Shown here: positions 22,187 through 33,622 of the stretch, one piece after another
How the letters are laid out: the number at the start of each line of letters is the position of its first letter
Position numbering within the stretch: the first letter of the stretch is position 1
Assembly: GCA_025024175.1 (NCBI GenBank)
Contig: QCXZ01000064.1
Coordinates: forward strand, 46,149,325 to 46,213,324
Length of the DNA stretch: 64,000 nt
Direction: 5' to 3'
Origin: Rhyzopertha dominica
Lineage: Eukaryota > Arthropoda > Insecta > Coleoptera > Bostrichidae
Made by a program: the position numbers and the translations under genes
The notes under the pieces: generated by a model
Told to the model about the DNA's origin: nothing
Seen by the model: the letters and a program-made list of their open reading frames with translations, nothing else
Database searches by the model: none

Positions 22187-23919
22187 ATCTGTTTTCTTTA
22201 AGTTCAGCTATATTATTCTTTGTTTCAAGCAATAATTTCAATGTTCTTGCTCTGACTCCTTGCTTTTGTTATTATCGATTTCTTATGTACTTTAAGAAAT
22301 TCTAAAGAAATCTCTGTAATTTTTGTAATTATTAGGATAAATTCCTTGGTCATTTTCAGAACTAGGACTATATTCTATAGCTTTTCGTGTGAGATGTATT
22401 TCCATTCAATAAGAGCTTGTTGATAGGATCAATCTTGCAGTAATTAATTTTTAATAGGCTTGTATTTTTTTTCCTATATTTCTATTATAAAATCAAATAT
22501 TTATCGCTCTAGTTGCTATTTATTTTAGTTTTATTTTACCATGGCAAAAATACTTCAAGACCTTTAATCTTAACTCAAGCAGCTTAATAAAATTTGAGAT
22601 TATGCAAGCATCGTATTTAATCAAGAAAACCAGTCTTTGAATAAGCAGCTGTTTCATACATGTAGCACTGCTATGGGACTGACTTGGAAAATAAGGTCCT
22701 ATTCAGCTTTTGAATTTCCCGAAGCCAATGTAGCTTTACAAAGGTTTCTTTTTACGTACTCGCCTATTGGGACAAGGTTGTATACAATGCAATCACATTT
22801 ACTACTGAAATTCGTATTGGCTTTATGGTTTAATCTTGTACCTAGAGACTGCCTCCTCATTTCTTGCATTATACATTAATGTTTACTTTTAATCTTTTTG
22901 TAAACCAACGCCCTACCGAATTTTTCAGTTGCGACAAGTCCATAAGTAAATGATGTTTAACAATCAATAAAAAATAATTGTATTAAATCCATTAGAGATA
23001 ATACAAGCATAATTCAATTCTTAGAAGTTTTATTTCTTGTCTTAGTTGAGTTGCATATAAAAGGCGTATACAAATTCCTGCCATATGTTTCTTGGACACA
23101 AAAGCAAATAACAAAACGATTCCGCAACCGCGTTTTCTTTGCTTGTTACAAAATTAAAACTGCTAATGCTGTTTTGCTAATATTTGGTGCGCCAACGTTG
23201 CTTTATGGCAATAAAACCCTATACCACTATATCAATCCCCCGGCGTAAAACGTAGATGGCTTTAATAAAGAAGTTACAAAAATAATAATTGTTGCATAAG
23301 ATATTCTTTAGATAAAAATGAGGATTCTTAGCAAATATGTTAATTTGTTTGAGTTATTATCCATTTTCAATAGGCACTTGCCCTTGCCCAAATAATTGAT
23401 GGTTTTCCAAGATGTGGTAGTGATAAACTTTCTTTTTACAATATTTAATCAGTGAAAATTTTATGAGAAGAATATCCCGTTAAATCCAGCTAAATATTTC
23501 AAGAAGTCCCTTACTTTACCACATCTAACGACGGTAATATGTATTCAGATTTTCTAAAAGGTTATCGTTTAAATTATCTCTAAATATATACGTTTAAATC
23601 TTTGTATACGTGTATAAATAACGAACACTTTGAACAGCTTTTATACACCTAATTTATTAAAACATATTATAAAAACCAATGCGATAATATCGAGTCATAA
23701 CTTTTCTGTAGTAAATTCAATTTTTAACTTATATAAAACCCTTTTATCTCATTAGCAAAAAAGTATTGATTGGACTAGCAACACACACACACATTAAGTT
23801 GAAGGGACGCCTTGTATATGAAGTTTAAATGAAAGAAGCCACTCTGCATGTCTCCATACCAACAAACAGTAAACATTCAGATTACGAATACTATTCTTGA
23901 CAGCAGCTCAGTATAAATT
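22187..23919. other. Gene-free AT-rich stretch
   Basis: No coding or transposon feature is recognised. Short open frames at 22637-22879 and 23051-23248 have no motif. Confidence 0.4.
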
Positions 23920-24638
23920 CAGTGATGGGCGTTTACGCGTAAATAATAATTTTCTACATTACCCGCGTAGAAAATGTAGATAAAGCATTTTGGCGTAGAT
24001 TTTGGGTAGAAAATATGAGACGCGTATATTATGGCTATTGTATATTAAGTGTATTGTGCAAATTATTTTGTTCCAATTTCCCTGTTTTATTATTTAACAT
24101 TTTTAAAGCACTGCAGTTTTTTAATATTTATATTATAAATTTGCATAACACATTTCAGTAAGTCATCAGAGTTCCCAAACGGTTTTCTTACTTCTTTGGG
24201 ACAAAACATGCGTTTCGAAGCCTTTTCTTCTACGAGTATATTAGGTATAATAGGTAGCATATGAAATTGCCCGTCTTCTTTCGTTTATAGAAAAGAAAGA
24301 TAATGAAATGATAGTTTACAGTCATTTAAGAACCCATTGACCGATTGAGGGCGCCAAAGCACGCTTGTGCCTTCTGTATGCCGAAAGAAGTTATTGTTGT
24401 TTAACGTGTGTCTAGTTATTTTAATTACAACGTAATTTGTTTAGTTAGGAAGCAACAAAAATAATAATATACAAAATAATACTGTCATTTGGAGCTGTTA
24501 AAAGTACTAAATATTACTAGTTTGCTGTTTATCTACATAATGTTATTTTATACAGTAGACTTTTAAAGTAGAATATTACATAGTTTACGCGTAGATAATG
24601 GCGTAATCTACATGGAGTATTGTACGCGTCCATCACTG
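23920..24638. mobile_element. hAT-like MITE, 719 bp
   Basis: The ends are CAGTGATGGGCG on the left and the complement of CAGTGATGGACGCG on the right, with the inner TTTACGCGTA also repeated inverted (TAGTTTACGCGTAGATAATG). CAGTGATGG is a common hAT-type terminus. Flanks AGTATAAATT (left) and AGTATAATT (right) look like an 8-bp TSD altered by a small indel. No coding capacity. Confidence 0.7.
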
Positions 24639-25617
24639 AGTATAATTAACTAATCGGAAAGAGTAACTAAAAGACATAAGTTAAATTATTGTAGTATGGT
24701 AGGCTCTATACCAATAACTTCAGTAAAAATATATAGTGCATTAATCCATGAAATCAGTCTGTTAAATTATGAAGGCATGTTTTCTCTCCCTCACGTGGAA
24801 GTCGACTGATTCGATGCGAAATGGGATACCTTCGATCGTCTGTGCTAAAAACAAGCACAATATTTGTTAATTATATACAATCAATCATTTGCGACAACTG
24901 TATCCTGTTCAGTTGGTAGTCTTAAGGAAAGTACTTGCCACTGTTAGCAATTAAAACTTTATTATAGCGTCTGCGTGGGTTGCATGATAAAGTCACAGTT
25001 TCTGTTTGCTTATGAGGCACTTAGGCCGTCTGTGTCGCCGAGATATCATTGTCCTTAAACTGCACATCAGATTATGGTAATTGTGAATTGTATGTTCTAA
25101 GGGGTAGTGTTGATGTAAATCACTGCGTTTAAAAATCGGAAGTTAAACTGTAACCTACAAGAACCACGAAATGTATATTATGTATGTATGCAAAGATGTA
25201 CGAAATATGTTACAATTCATTACAGGGGGAAATAAATTGTACATATTATATTCGAGCTTGAAAAGAAAACAATTTGATGTTGTGGGCTTTCTGTATAATG
25301 CAAAGTTCCTAAATTCCAAATCTTTAAAAAAATAGTATTGAAAACAGGTGCAGTAGTTCTATGAAACAGAAACTAGCAAATTATTTTATGCAGTTAAGAC
25401 CGTATACAGATAATTATATAAAGTACATTATTATGAAGAGTAATTACGTATTACAGAGCACACGATTAAGTTTCATACATTAGCCCTTAACCTTAACTCG
25501 AAAAAAACAATAATATCACTCATAAATACAGAAGTGATATTACAAAAAAATGTCAATTTGCCAAGTTTTCATGCATTGAGGTAAAGATGAATGCAGCTAA
25601 AAAGTTTACTAAATCAA
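24639..25617. other. Unassigned AT-rich spacer
   Basis: No feature recognised. Confidence 0.4.
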
Positions 25618-25842
25618 TTACTTTTGGACAATATATGGAGCTATTGATTGCTTTATGGAGAAAGCGAAAATCACACGCTTTATTTTTTGGCTCAAAGACT
25701 TAAAATGAGAGATAATTAATTTAGAATTAGGAGACCCCAAGTGACGTTTAATGGTAACATATATTAGAAATTTATTTTGAACACGCTCAATGGCATTGAT
25801 GTATATTAGGCAGTGTGTATTGTACCTAACATACCTATGCAA
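25618..25842 (-). pseudogene. LINE reverse transcriptase C-terminal scrap
   Basis: Seventy-four codons read YINAIERVQNKFLIYV, then KRHLGSPNSKLIISH and SLSQKIKRVIFAFSI. This resembles the segment after the RT core of Jockey/CR1-like LINEs (I-x-x-I-E-x-V-Q-x-K-F-L-x-Y). No neighbouring RT motifs were found. A modest match from memory. Confidence 0.4.
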
Positions 25843-26189
25843 ATAATTCTCTACGTTGGTTAGTATAAAAAATTATTTAAGTGCGTGAATATTCAAGTTA
25901 ATTTTGAACTATTTTAAAACCCTCCAAAGGGTGTGACAACTTAACTGCAAAAGGAAATACGCAACTTGGCAACAGCGTTACTGTGCATTTTTTTTGTGGT
26001 TGTCAAATCATGGTCGGATGTCGGGCGTCAAACAAGCTGTTTGTAAACACACGTTGACGGTGTTGGATTTGTTGTGTTTGTGTTTGATGATGCTTTATTA
26101 ACGTAAGAACAATGAACGATAAACAAAAGAAAACAAACACAACACATGAAAAACACGTTTACAGGTGATTCAGCTCAGCTGTCACTGTA

Positions 26190-26383
26190 TTTAGTGTCAG
26201 TGGTCAGCGGTATGCGATTTGCTACTTACTCCGATTATTGATTATCCCTTTCTTTTTAACACGGTACAATCAGATTGTTCACTTATGACGCCACAACTGA
26301 ATATTTTAATTATTATTATTTAATATCTCAAGTTATACGCAATATTCAAAGAAATAAAAAGAGATGTCAATCTTATTTCAATT
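26190..26383 (+). repeat. Dispersed repeat B, copy 1 (left part, interrupted by the THAP element)
   Basis: From AGTGTCAGTGGTCAGC to TTATTTCAATT the sequence matches, inverted, the last about 230 bases of the window (63770-64000). It resumes at 27622 with AATTGGATCGTTTAGAATGT, so the element 26384-27621 landed inside it. Confidence 0.8.
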
Positions 26384-27621
26384 GGGTATTTGCCATGTAT
26401 TTATATTTTATTAAATTGCATATTAATAGGTAGCATCTAATCCACAAAACAGCTGTGACAGCTTATAAATTCGAAAAAATATCGTAAGGAGTATTTTTAA
26501 TATTAAAAATGTGAATATTTAAAGGGACCGCCAAAACGCGAACATATCGGCCGTGACGTCAGGTCAGGTGTCTTGTAAATGGCCGCTTGTTTACATCTGG
26601 GGTCAGCGCGTCACGCGTCAGCCTCGGCTCGTCAATTTATCAGTTTGTTGTTTGCGTTCATTTTGTGACAAGCGAATTAAAATACGCCAAGAAAAAGTAA
26701 AATACTTATGCGTTATGACTTCTGAAGGCATGTTCATTGTTATGGAATTTGTATACAGCGACTAGCGGTTCAACGCGGTGAGGATGAGGAACGTAACAGC
26801 ATAAGTGAACTTTTTATCAAATTAACGTAGCATTGATAATTTGATCAGTGGGTTGCTGGAAACATACTATCTGCAAACATAAAAATGTAAGAAGCAAAAA
26901 TGTACCCTAAACTTGACATTTGTTTTAGAGGTCGGAATAAATATAAATTGCCATTTATTTTCGAATATATGGGCAACAACGTCATTCTTTATTTATAACA
27001 TTTCCCTCCATCAACTTAAAACACATATAATTCCTTTTCAAGCTATAACAAAATGGAAACTGAATGGTAAACACTTATAACCCCAAAAAGAATAATGAAA
27101 TTTACAGCAAGATTTAAGATGATCTTCATAACAGAACAACAAACTTTTCGGTTTCGGCATATCACGTCTAGGGGCCTTAAAAAACTTTTGCAAACGTTGA
27201 TAATCTCGAGGAACGGTTACAAAAATTTTGTTAGCTGTACTGACTGAAGTACTTTTATAACCATGTACAAAACAACACTTGTTTTGTTTTCCATATATAA
27301 TAGATGCTTGTAAAACTACACAAATCACTTTTTGGTGCGACCTCTTACACCGTTCTTTCAATAAACACCACACAAAAGCTTTTCCAATACAAGAATGATA
27401 CACCATTAAACAGCACGCTCCTCGGTAATATTTACATGACACTTGAGGTCACGAGTTGAATAACCTTGAATAGAAACGTTTTGGCGGTGACTCCTAAGAT
27501 TCGAATTTCAGACCTGAAATTCTCTACCTACAAATATTTTTTTATTTTTTTTTTAACATGGCGAACGATATATATGCACTTCAAGTTTCATTTTACGTAA
27601 TTTAAAAAAATGATAATACCC
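26384..27621 (-). mobile_element. 1.24-kb TIR element with THAP-like frame, inserted in repeat B
   Basis: Ends are GGGTATT and AATACCC. Inside, GACCGCCAAAACG (about 26526) and its complement (CGTTTTGGCGGTGA, about 27476) form a second inverted pair, giving diffuse TIRs of about 150 bases. AATT flanks both ends (26380-26383, 27622-27625), and the uninterrupted paralogue near 63800 shows a single AATT, supporting a 4-bp TSD (CAATTG is also possible because the site is palindromic). The minus strand encodes a THAP-like zinc finger. Kolobok and P elements carry THAP domains; the 4-bp TSD leans to a Kolobok-like element, but this is inference. Confidence 0.75.
27038..27442 (-). pseudogene. THAP-like zinc-finger frame inside the 26384-27621 element
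   Basis: 134 codons open. The middle reads NKCCFVHGYKSTSVST, then NKIFVTVPRDYQRLQKFF, then KAPRRDMPKPKSLLFCYEDH. This fits the insect THAP-like pattern C-F-V-x-G-C-x-(T/S)-T, N-K-x-F-x-x-V-P, (W)-x-x-A-x-R-R-D, and C-x-E-D-H. The second expected cysteine is Tyr (HGY), and the expected tryptophan is Phe, so the fold is probably damaged. The C-terminus has no transposase catalytic domain. Real starts and ends are unknown. Confidence 0.55.
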
Positions 27622-27640
27622 AATTGGATCGTTTAGAATG

Positions 27641-27698
<58 letters not shown>

Positions 27699-27760
27699 GT
27701 AATAATAATAGTAATAATAATAATAATAATAATTAAATAATAATAATAATTTAATTTCTG
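27641..27760. repeat. (AAT)n microsatellite
   Basis: Forty or so ATA/AAT triplets with a few interruptions (AGT). It lies next to a LINE 3' end and may be its slipped tail or a target. Confidence 0.95.
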
Positions 27761-27762
27761 CC

Positions 27763-27966
27763 AACGGTCTAGTCCACAAAAACACTCGACGACATTTAGA
27801 GGAACTTCAAGTCCAATCGAACGCCCTAACGTGGATGCAGAAAGCAGTCGTTCTTGGAACCACTGCGATCATCCGAAGAACGATCTCTAGGCGTTAACTT
27901 CAGTAGCCCTGAGAAATCCGGCTACTGAAAAACACTCAACAGTGTGATAAAATAATAATAATAATA

Positions 27967-28010
<44 letters not shown>

Positions 28011-28018
28011 GTAATAAA
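27763..28018 (+). mobile_element. Short LINE 3' end with (TAA)n tail
   Basis: The frame 27769-27896 reads SANGLVHKNTRRHLEELQVQ, then SNALTWMQKAVVLGTTAIIR and RTISRR, stop. The pattern N-G-(L/V)-x-x-K-(N/S)-L-x-x-L, then M-Q-K-A-V-x-L-x-T-x-x-I-x-R is the C-terminal tail of a group of animal LINE polyproteins. A short UTR and (TAA)n run to 28018 follow. Only the last 40 codons survive, consistent with severe 5' truncation. Confidence 0.6.
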
Positions 28019-28019
28019 A

Positions 28020-28730
28020 AACGCTGAAATACCCAATATATTCAAAGGTAATGTAGGTTTTATTGTTTGTAAAAGAGATAGCACAGTATTTTGCTGCAAT
28101 TCTTATAAATATGGCAGTAGTCATCAGACAATCAGGCCGATAGATTCTCAAGTCTTTACCATACATAATATGATTACAATATTAAAATACCGGGGCTGTA
28201 TTTTAACCTTCGATGGGTTAACACAAATACATTATTTTTTAAATTAGAAGTTGAGTAGTTTTACTCATTTTTGTCCAAATTCGCAAAACAGTTAAAGCTT
28301 ATTTGTCATATCTTGACACTTGCTTTTGACGCCCACTTAAAGGAACTGTGTCGTCACGTCACTCGGTCAAGTACATTTTGGCAACCCACTGCAACCCTTC
28401 CTTGGTGACCAAGCGTCGTCCACATAAAAAATGCTTTCAATTCTCGAAAGATGCCAAGTCCGGACTATACGATGGATGTTCGAAATTTTCACACTTTTGA
28501 AAAGATCGTCACTTTGCCACCGACTATTAGCTCCAGGAAATATACTTGATCGACTTGGTGGCACAGTTCCTCGAAGAGTGCACCTAAAAGCCTGCGTTAC
28601 GATATAATAAATGTTCCAATAGTTTTGGTAAACTTGTAGAAAAATGAGCAGGGCTTAGCTTATTTAACTTTTAATAATAAAATATTTTTACGTAGGCGAG
28701 TCTAATTTTTAATTATAATTAAATAACAGC
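28020..28730. other. Unassigned spacer
   Basis: No coding or repeat feature is recognised. Confidence 0.35.
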
Positions 28731-29040
28731 CCTGGTATATTAGATATTTCATTTACGTATATGTTAACAAGTGATGGGCTGGAAATGGGGTCCTGCGAAA
28801 CTATGTCGGAGCTAATATGATCGATTTTAACAAATTGAAGTTAGTCACTATTCTATCTAAGCAACAAGCCTGCAAGTATCTCCCACTGCCTGTAATTTAT
28901 ATAGCACAATTTAATGGCCAATCTTATCGAATGGTTTAGTGAAGTCAGTCACCTGTTGTAAATTAGTACCCACAGAGCACTCACTTAGGAATTCATGCTG
29001 ACGAATACTAAAATATGATTTACTTTTTATGGTCATATAT
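28730..29040 (-). pseudogene. LINE reverse transcriptase core relic
   Basis: Read leftwards: SRQHEFLSECSVGTNL (the Q-H-G-F-x-x-G-x-S-x-x-T-N-L block), then DFTKPFDKIGH (motif A, normally DFSKAFDxVxH), then LYKLQAVG. In another frame follows SQDPISSPSLVNIYVNEIS (motif B, normally P-Q-G-S-x-L-x-P-x-L-F). All blocks are in Jockey/CR1 order but are broken by stops and shifts. It lies just upstream of, and antisense to, the long LINE at 29110. Confidence 0.65.
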
Positions 29041-29313
29041 TAAATATTCAAGTCCAGCATCAATTAAGTGGTGGCTGGTGGTATGGTATGGGATGCAACC
29101 CTACATGATGGCCAAGATGGCCGCCTGTGAGTAGCGGTTTGCTGTGCGGTCCGTAAATTTTTCCAGTATCTTGGTTTAGAAGCAAGGAAATTACAATTGA
29201 TTATTCACTGTATGACAACATTAGTGTGTGCTCCCTGCTCCCCGTGTAAAGTGAATACAAAGTTAACAGCTTTTACGTAATTGTGAATTTATTTGCTGAA
29301 CGGTGAAGTCACC

Positions 29314-30078
29314 ATGCTTACAAGAAATAAAAATTCCGTTGAAAAGACTACTGGTACAACAAAGTTCAACTGTCCCGCGATCGACGAAAAACAGCTATCG
29401 GTAAAAACTAATGAGATAAAGAGCTCCAGTGTAAATACTACAAGTGAAGAAAACCTGGTGTTGATTCTGAATAAATTATGTGCGGTCAGTGACGATATGC
29501 AAGGAATAAAAACATCAATAGACAGAATTGAGGGAAGAATTTCAAGTGTGGTGGAAAAGCTCGAGGGTGTAACCCAAGTGGTGGAACAACATACAAAGGA
29601 TATTTTGCCGACAAACTTTTCCGTAGACTCTCTTGAACAGTACACACGTAGAAATAACTTACGGTTCTTCGGCTTGAAAGAAACGGATTCTGAAAATGTT
29701 GATGACATAATTATGCAATTAATACAAGAAAAGCTGAATATTAACATAAATTTGGTAGATATTGAACGTGCTCATCGCATAGGAAAAAAATCTGCAACAA
29801 ACGTGCGTCCAGTTATTGTAAAATTCTCATCCTATCGCATGCGTGAACTAGTTTTGCGCGCAAGAAGGTCTCTCAAGGGCTCGAAGATATTTGTTCATGA
29901 AGATTTGACTAACTACCGACACGATCTGTTGATGAGGGCGGCAAGAATCTTCGGAAAAGGAAAGGTTTGGAGTCGTGATGGAAGGATTTTTTGGCTTGAA
30001 CAAAGGGAAAACGGGGAGACTAGGTGTACTCGAGAACTGGCGGAGATGGAAGAATTTCTGAGGAGGGTGGAGACTTGA
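29314..30078 (+). CDS. LINE ORF1 protein (coiled coil + RRM-like nucleic-acid chaperone)
   Basis: I chose the ATG in context CACCATGC (MLTRNKNSVEK); the frame stays open a little upstream. 254 codons. Residues about 50-105 have heptad-like hydrophobics (LVLILNKLCAVSDDMQGIK, VVEKLEGVTQVVEQH), suggesting a coiled coil. Then come the L1-type ORF1p signatures: SLEQYTRRNNLRFFGL, VDIERAHRIGKKSATN and VRPVIVKFSSYRMR, followed by a basic C-terminal domain (KIFVHEDLTNYRHDLL). This is the RRM plus C-terminal domain seen in Transposase_22/L1 ORF1 proteins, which coat LINE RNA. No lesion is visible, unlike ORF2. Confidence 0.85.
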   Translation: MLTRNKNSVEKTTGTTKFNCPAIDEKQLSVKTNEIKSSSVNTTSEENLVLILNKLCAVSDDMQGIKTSIDRIEGRISSVVEKLEGVTQVVEQHTKDILPTNFSVDSLEQYTRRNNLRFFGLKETDSENVDDIIMQLIQEKLNININLVDIERAHRIGKKSATNVRPVIVKFSSYRMRELVLRARRSLKGSKIFVHEDLTNYRHDLLMRAARIFGKGKVWSRDGRIFWLEQRENGETRCTRELAEMEEFLRRVET

Positions 30079-30343
30079 GGATCCAGGCAGTAGATGTAGC
30101 GATGCCCGGGGTTATTCATTTATTAGATTATTAATTTTGTTTCAATGTTACACATAATTTAGTTTTAATTTTAATTTACTACTATATATACATAGTGTGC
30201 CTTCCTTTGCCTACTTATTGCATTTTTCTTAATTTCTAAGTTCTCTTAATCTACTGGCTACTCGTTTATTAAATTTAAACTTTTTATTTCCTTTAATGTG
30301 TTATTGTTGCGGACCTCATTAAGAGCATTGCTCTCTTTTTTGT

Positions 30344-33080
30344 ATGAAACTAGCGCATATTAACGTCAGGTCTTTGCTGAATAAATTTGATGTGTTTCAG
30401 GAGATAATAACTGAGTTGGACTGTAGCGTTGTGGCGGTATCTGAGACATGGCTAACCCCTGCTGTTCCCACTGATACTATCTGCATCAATAATTATTTCA
30501 CTATTCTTAAGGATCGTGGATATGGGCGTGGAGGGGGTGTCTGCTTTTATGTTCACGGCTCAGTAAAATATTCACACTTTAACATAAATGCTAAATTTAA
30601 AACATTTGAATTCGACATAATAAAGGTGAGTACAGGGGATCGTGTATTGCTTGCATGCGTTGTGTATAGGAGTCCTTCTCAGGGTATTTCAAATCAATTT
30701 TTATTAGAAATTGAACGACTGTATACTCGTTTGCTTTTGGAGGACGGAATTATTGTTATCCTGGGTGATTTTAATGTAGATCTGCTAAATTTGGGTTCAA
30801 CCATAACTCAACAATACCTTGAACTTTTAGAATGTTATAATTTACACCATTAGTACAACAACCTACTAGAATTGCGGCAGCATCAGCGACTCTCATTGAT
30901 CACATTGTTTTGTTTGATAGTTCCATAGTAAAAAGTGTTAATGTCAATTATAATTATAATTCTTTGGACCATGCGATTGTGGAAGTTGAGTTGACATTCA
31001 AGAAGTATACTAAACAGTCGAAGATTGTCACTTTCCGTAATTGATTTTTTACACGATCTAGCTCAGGTGGAGTAGGGCTGCTTGTATGATATGCAAAACG
31101 TTGATGAAAAAATTGAATTTTTCAATAATACTTTAATAGATCTGTTTAACATTCATGCTCCTCTTACATGCTCCAGAGTTACAAAGAAAAGGTTACCTTG
31201 GCTCACAGAAAATCTGTTGATCATGATGAAATTGAGAGATCGCGCTTTACAAAGATCTAAAAGACTACGTACAAGAGGGTAGTTGGGAATATTATNAANC
31301 CTTGCGAAATATGGTTAATTCTGCCATTATACGAGAAAAAAAGCATACCTAACGCACGAATTCTCATGCTCAGCGGACATATACGGTGGGTTGCNTAAAC
31401 TGGGTGTCACATTTAGGTCCAAAAATGTCATACCGGATGGTTTCTGTACAGCAGATGAATTAAATCATTTTTATCTTAATAACCCTTTGAAGGATTTCAT
31501 ACCCTCGAGTGAACTTATTGACAGCTATTCTAACACTAGAGTATCGGGTGTCTGTGATTCCCTAGAGTTTATGCTTGTTACTGAAAATCAAATAAAAGAT
31601 ACCATTCTAAAACTTAAAAGTAATGCTGGTGGTCACGATCAAATAACTCTCACTCTCACTCTCACCATGCTTATAATATTCTCTTTCAGTAACTCTTCCC
31701 ATCATTACGCACATTGTAAATACATGTCTTGGCAACAACGTATTTCCTAACTCCTGGAAAATCTCAGTTGTTGTGCCATTAGCCAAATTGTGTAATCCTA
31801 AAGAGCTCAAAGATATTAGGCCTATCAGTTTATTGCCAGTTCTTTCAAAGGTTTGTGAAAAAGTTATTGCGGAACAAATGAATATTTATCTTGACAAATA
31901 TACTATTTTGCCTACCAATCAGTCTGGATTCAGAAAAAAATACAGCTGTGCTACGGCTTTATTAGGTGTAACGGATGACATATTTAGTGCTTTGGTTAGT
32001 AATAAACTGCTGATTTTGATATTATTAGATTTCTCAAAGGCATTCGATACAGTTAATTATGACCTTCTTTTTGCTATTCTTAAACATATTGGTATAGGGA
32101 TTTCAGCTTTAAAATTATTTAAAAATTATTTTTCAAACAGAACTCAATTTGTGGCACTTCATGGAGATTATTCTACCCATGGATATTTAACTTGTGGTGT
32201 CCCTCAGGGTTCTATATTGGGTCCGATTCTGTTCACTATATACACGTCTGTAATTATTAAAAACATTCAGTTTTGCAAATCGCACTTCCATGCAGATGAC
32301 AGTCAACTATATCATTCATTCTTGGAGGCCGACCTTGCGACCGCAGTTGATCAAATAAATTCTGACTTACAATCCTTCTCTAGTGCTTCAAGGGATCATG
32401 CATTGATCGTAAACCCACAAAAAACCAAAATGATGCTATTCGGCAAAATGTTTAATCCTGTTTTAAGAGACAAAATAAAGAGTCTGATTGATATTCGTGT
32501 TGATGATGACAGGCTTGAATTCGTTGACTCCGCCAAAAGTCTTGGACTAATAATTGACTATAAATTACGTTTTGCTGAGCATGTAAGTAGGAGTATCCAG
32601 AAAGCATTCGCATCTCTAAAAACCATATATAGTATTAGAAAAATTCTCAATTACAAATGCAAGATCATTATGTGTGATTCGCTGGTGCTGTCGCATTTTA
32701 ATTACGCGGATTGTGTCTATGGACCCTGCTTAGACTTCATTACTAGACGAAAAGTGCAGCTCGTTCAGAATTGCTGTATGAGGCTTATATTTGGCATTAA
32801 AAAACGGCAGCGCATTACTTGCAAGCTAAAAGTAATCCCTTGGTTAAGCATGGAAGGCAGACGTCACCTTCATGCAGCCTGTACATTCCATAAAATTATA
32901 TATAATAAATGCCCGCCATACCTTTTGAACAAAGTTAGATTTAGGACTGACGTTCATAACATTAATATACGACGCAAAGATATTATTACTGTGCCAGTTC
33001 ATGCACACAATTTCTTTACCCGTAGTTACTCATATTATATTTGTAAAGTATATAATTCAATTCCTTCAGAGTTTAAATAG
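30344..33080 (+). pseudogene. LINE ORF2: AP endonuclease and reverse transcriptase, frameshifted
   Basis: The start ATG at 30344 gives MKLAHINVRSLLNKFD. Endonuclease blocks follow: AVSETWL, GRGGGVCFYV, CVVYRSPSQ and ILGDFNVDLL. A one-base shift at about 30853 leads to LVQQPTRIAAASATLIDHIV in the next frame; more stops or shifts are at about 31048, 31280 and 31650 (a TCTCAC run). The RT core (31773-33080) is open: PISLLPVLSKVCEKV, LDFSKAFDTVN, CGVPQGSILGPILF, and HADDSQLY in place of YADD. The two Asp are kept, but His replaces Tyr/Phe. The tail region ends YNSIPSEFK. This copy cannot make one continuous protein. Confidence 0.88.
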
Positions 33081-33402
33081 ATGACACCTGCAAAATTTAA
33101 AAATAAATTTTGTCGTTACTTGTCAGAAGCTTAGATATTACGCGGGCTTGCTATTCCTATTATTATCCCTTGCGCTTTATAGTAATTTGGTTTTGACTTT
33201 GCATATTTCATTTTTCAGCATATCTAATTTTATTTTATTATTAATTTATCTTTACTTTTTTTACGGTTAAGTGGAAGAGCAGGGGCAGTGCTGCCTTTCT
33301 CGAGGCACCACTTCGCCGTTTCGGCCCGCTACGGCGCTGTAGTCTTGCTCTTATTTTTAATATGATATTATATGTATGATATGTAGTAAGGCCGAATAAA
33401 GA

Positions 33403-33403
<1 letters not shown>

Positions 33404-33444
<41 letters not shown>
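33404..33444. repeat. (ATT)n LINE tail
   Basis: Microsatellite tail of the 29110 LINE; it directly precedes the putative 3' TSD. Confidence 0.9.
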
Positions 33445-33447
<3 letters not shown>

Positions 33448-33622
33448 ATGATCGGCTCATTCATAGAGATCCTAGCATTTTAAAGCGAGCCAGATCGTTG
33501 CTATTAAGATTTATCAAGTCCTTAAATACACATACCCCTCTTGCAAATTAATTCACAACTTTCAACGCGTCTCTTAGACTTAGATGTATTCGTAATAGTA
33601 GCAAATGCGTTATGGGTACTTA

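Larger units (their letters stand above)
29110..33444 (+). mobile_element. Long two-ORF LINE (4.3 kb) with candidate 8-bp TSD
   Basis: TACATGAT occurs just before the element (29102-29109) and just after its (ATT)n tail (33445-33452). The 5' end GGCCAAGATGGCCGCC resembles a YY1-type site as at mammalian L1 starts. Then come ORF1 (29314-30078), a 265-base gap, and ORF2 (30344-33080) with endonuclease and reverse transcriptase. The tail is AATAAAGAC followed by about 15 ATT units. N bases and several frameshifts lie in the middle of ORF2. A non-LTR retrotransposon of the Jockey/CR1 group is the best reading; the clade is not settled. Confidence 0.88.

Noticed and set aside
27887..28166. Frames encoding poly-Ile/poly-Tyr
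   Set aside because: They are translations of the (AAT)n microsatellite.
29289..29747. 152-codon minus-strand frame over LINE ORF1
   Set aside because: Antisense shadow of the ORF1 protein, which has clear family signatures.
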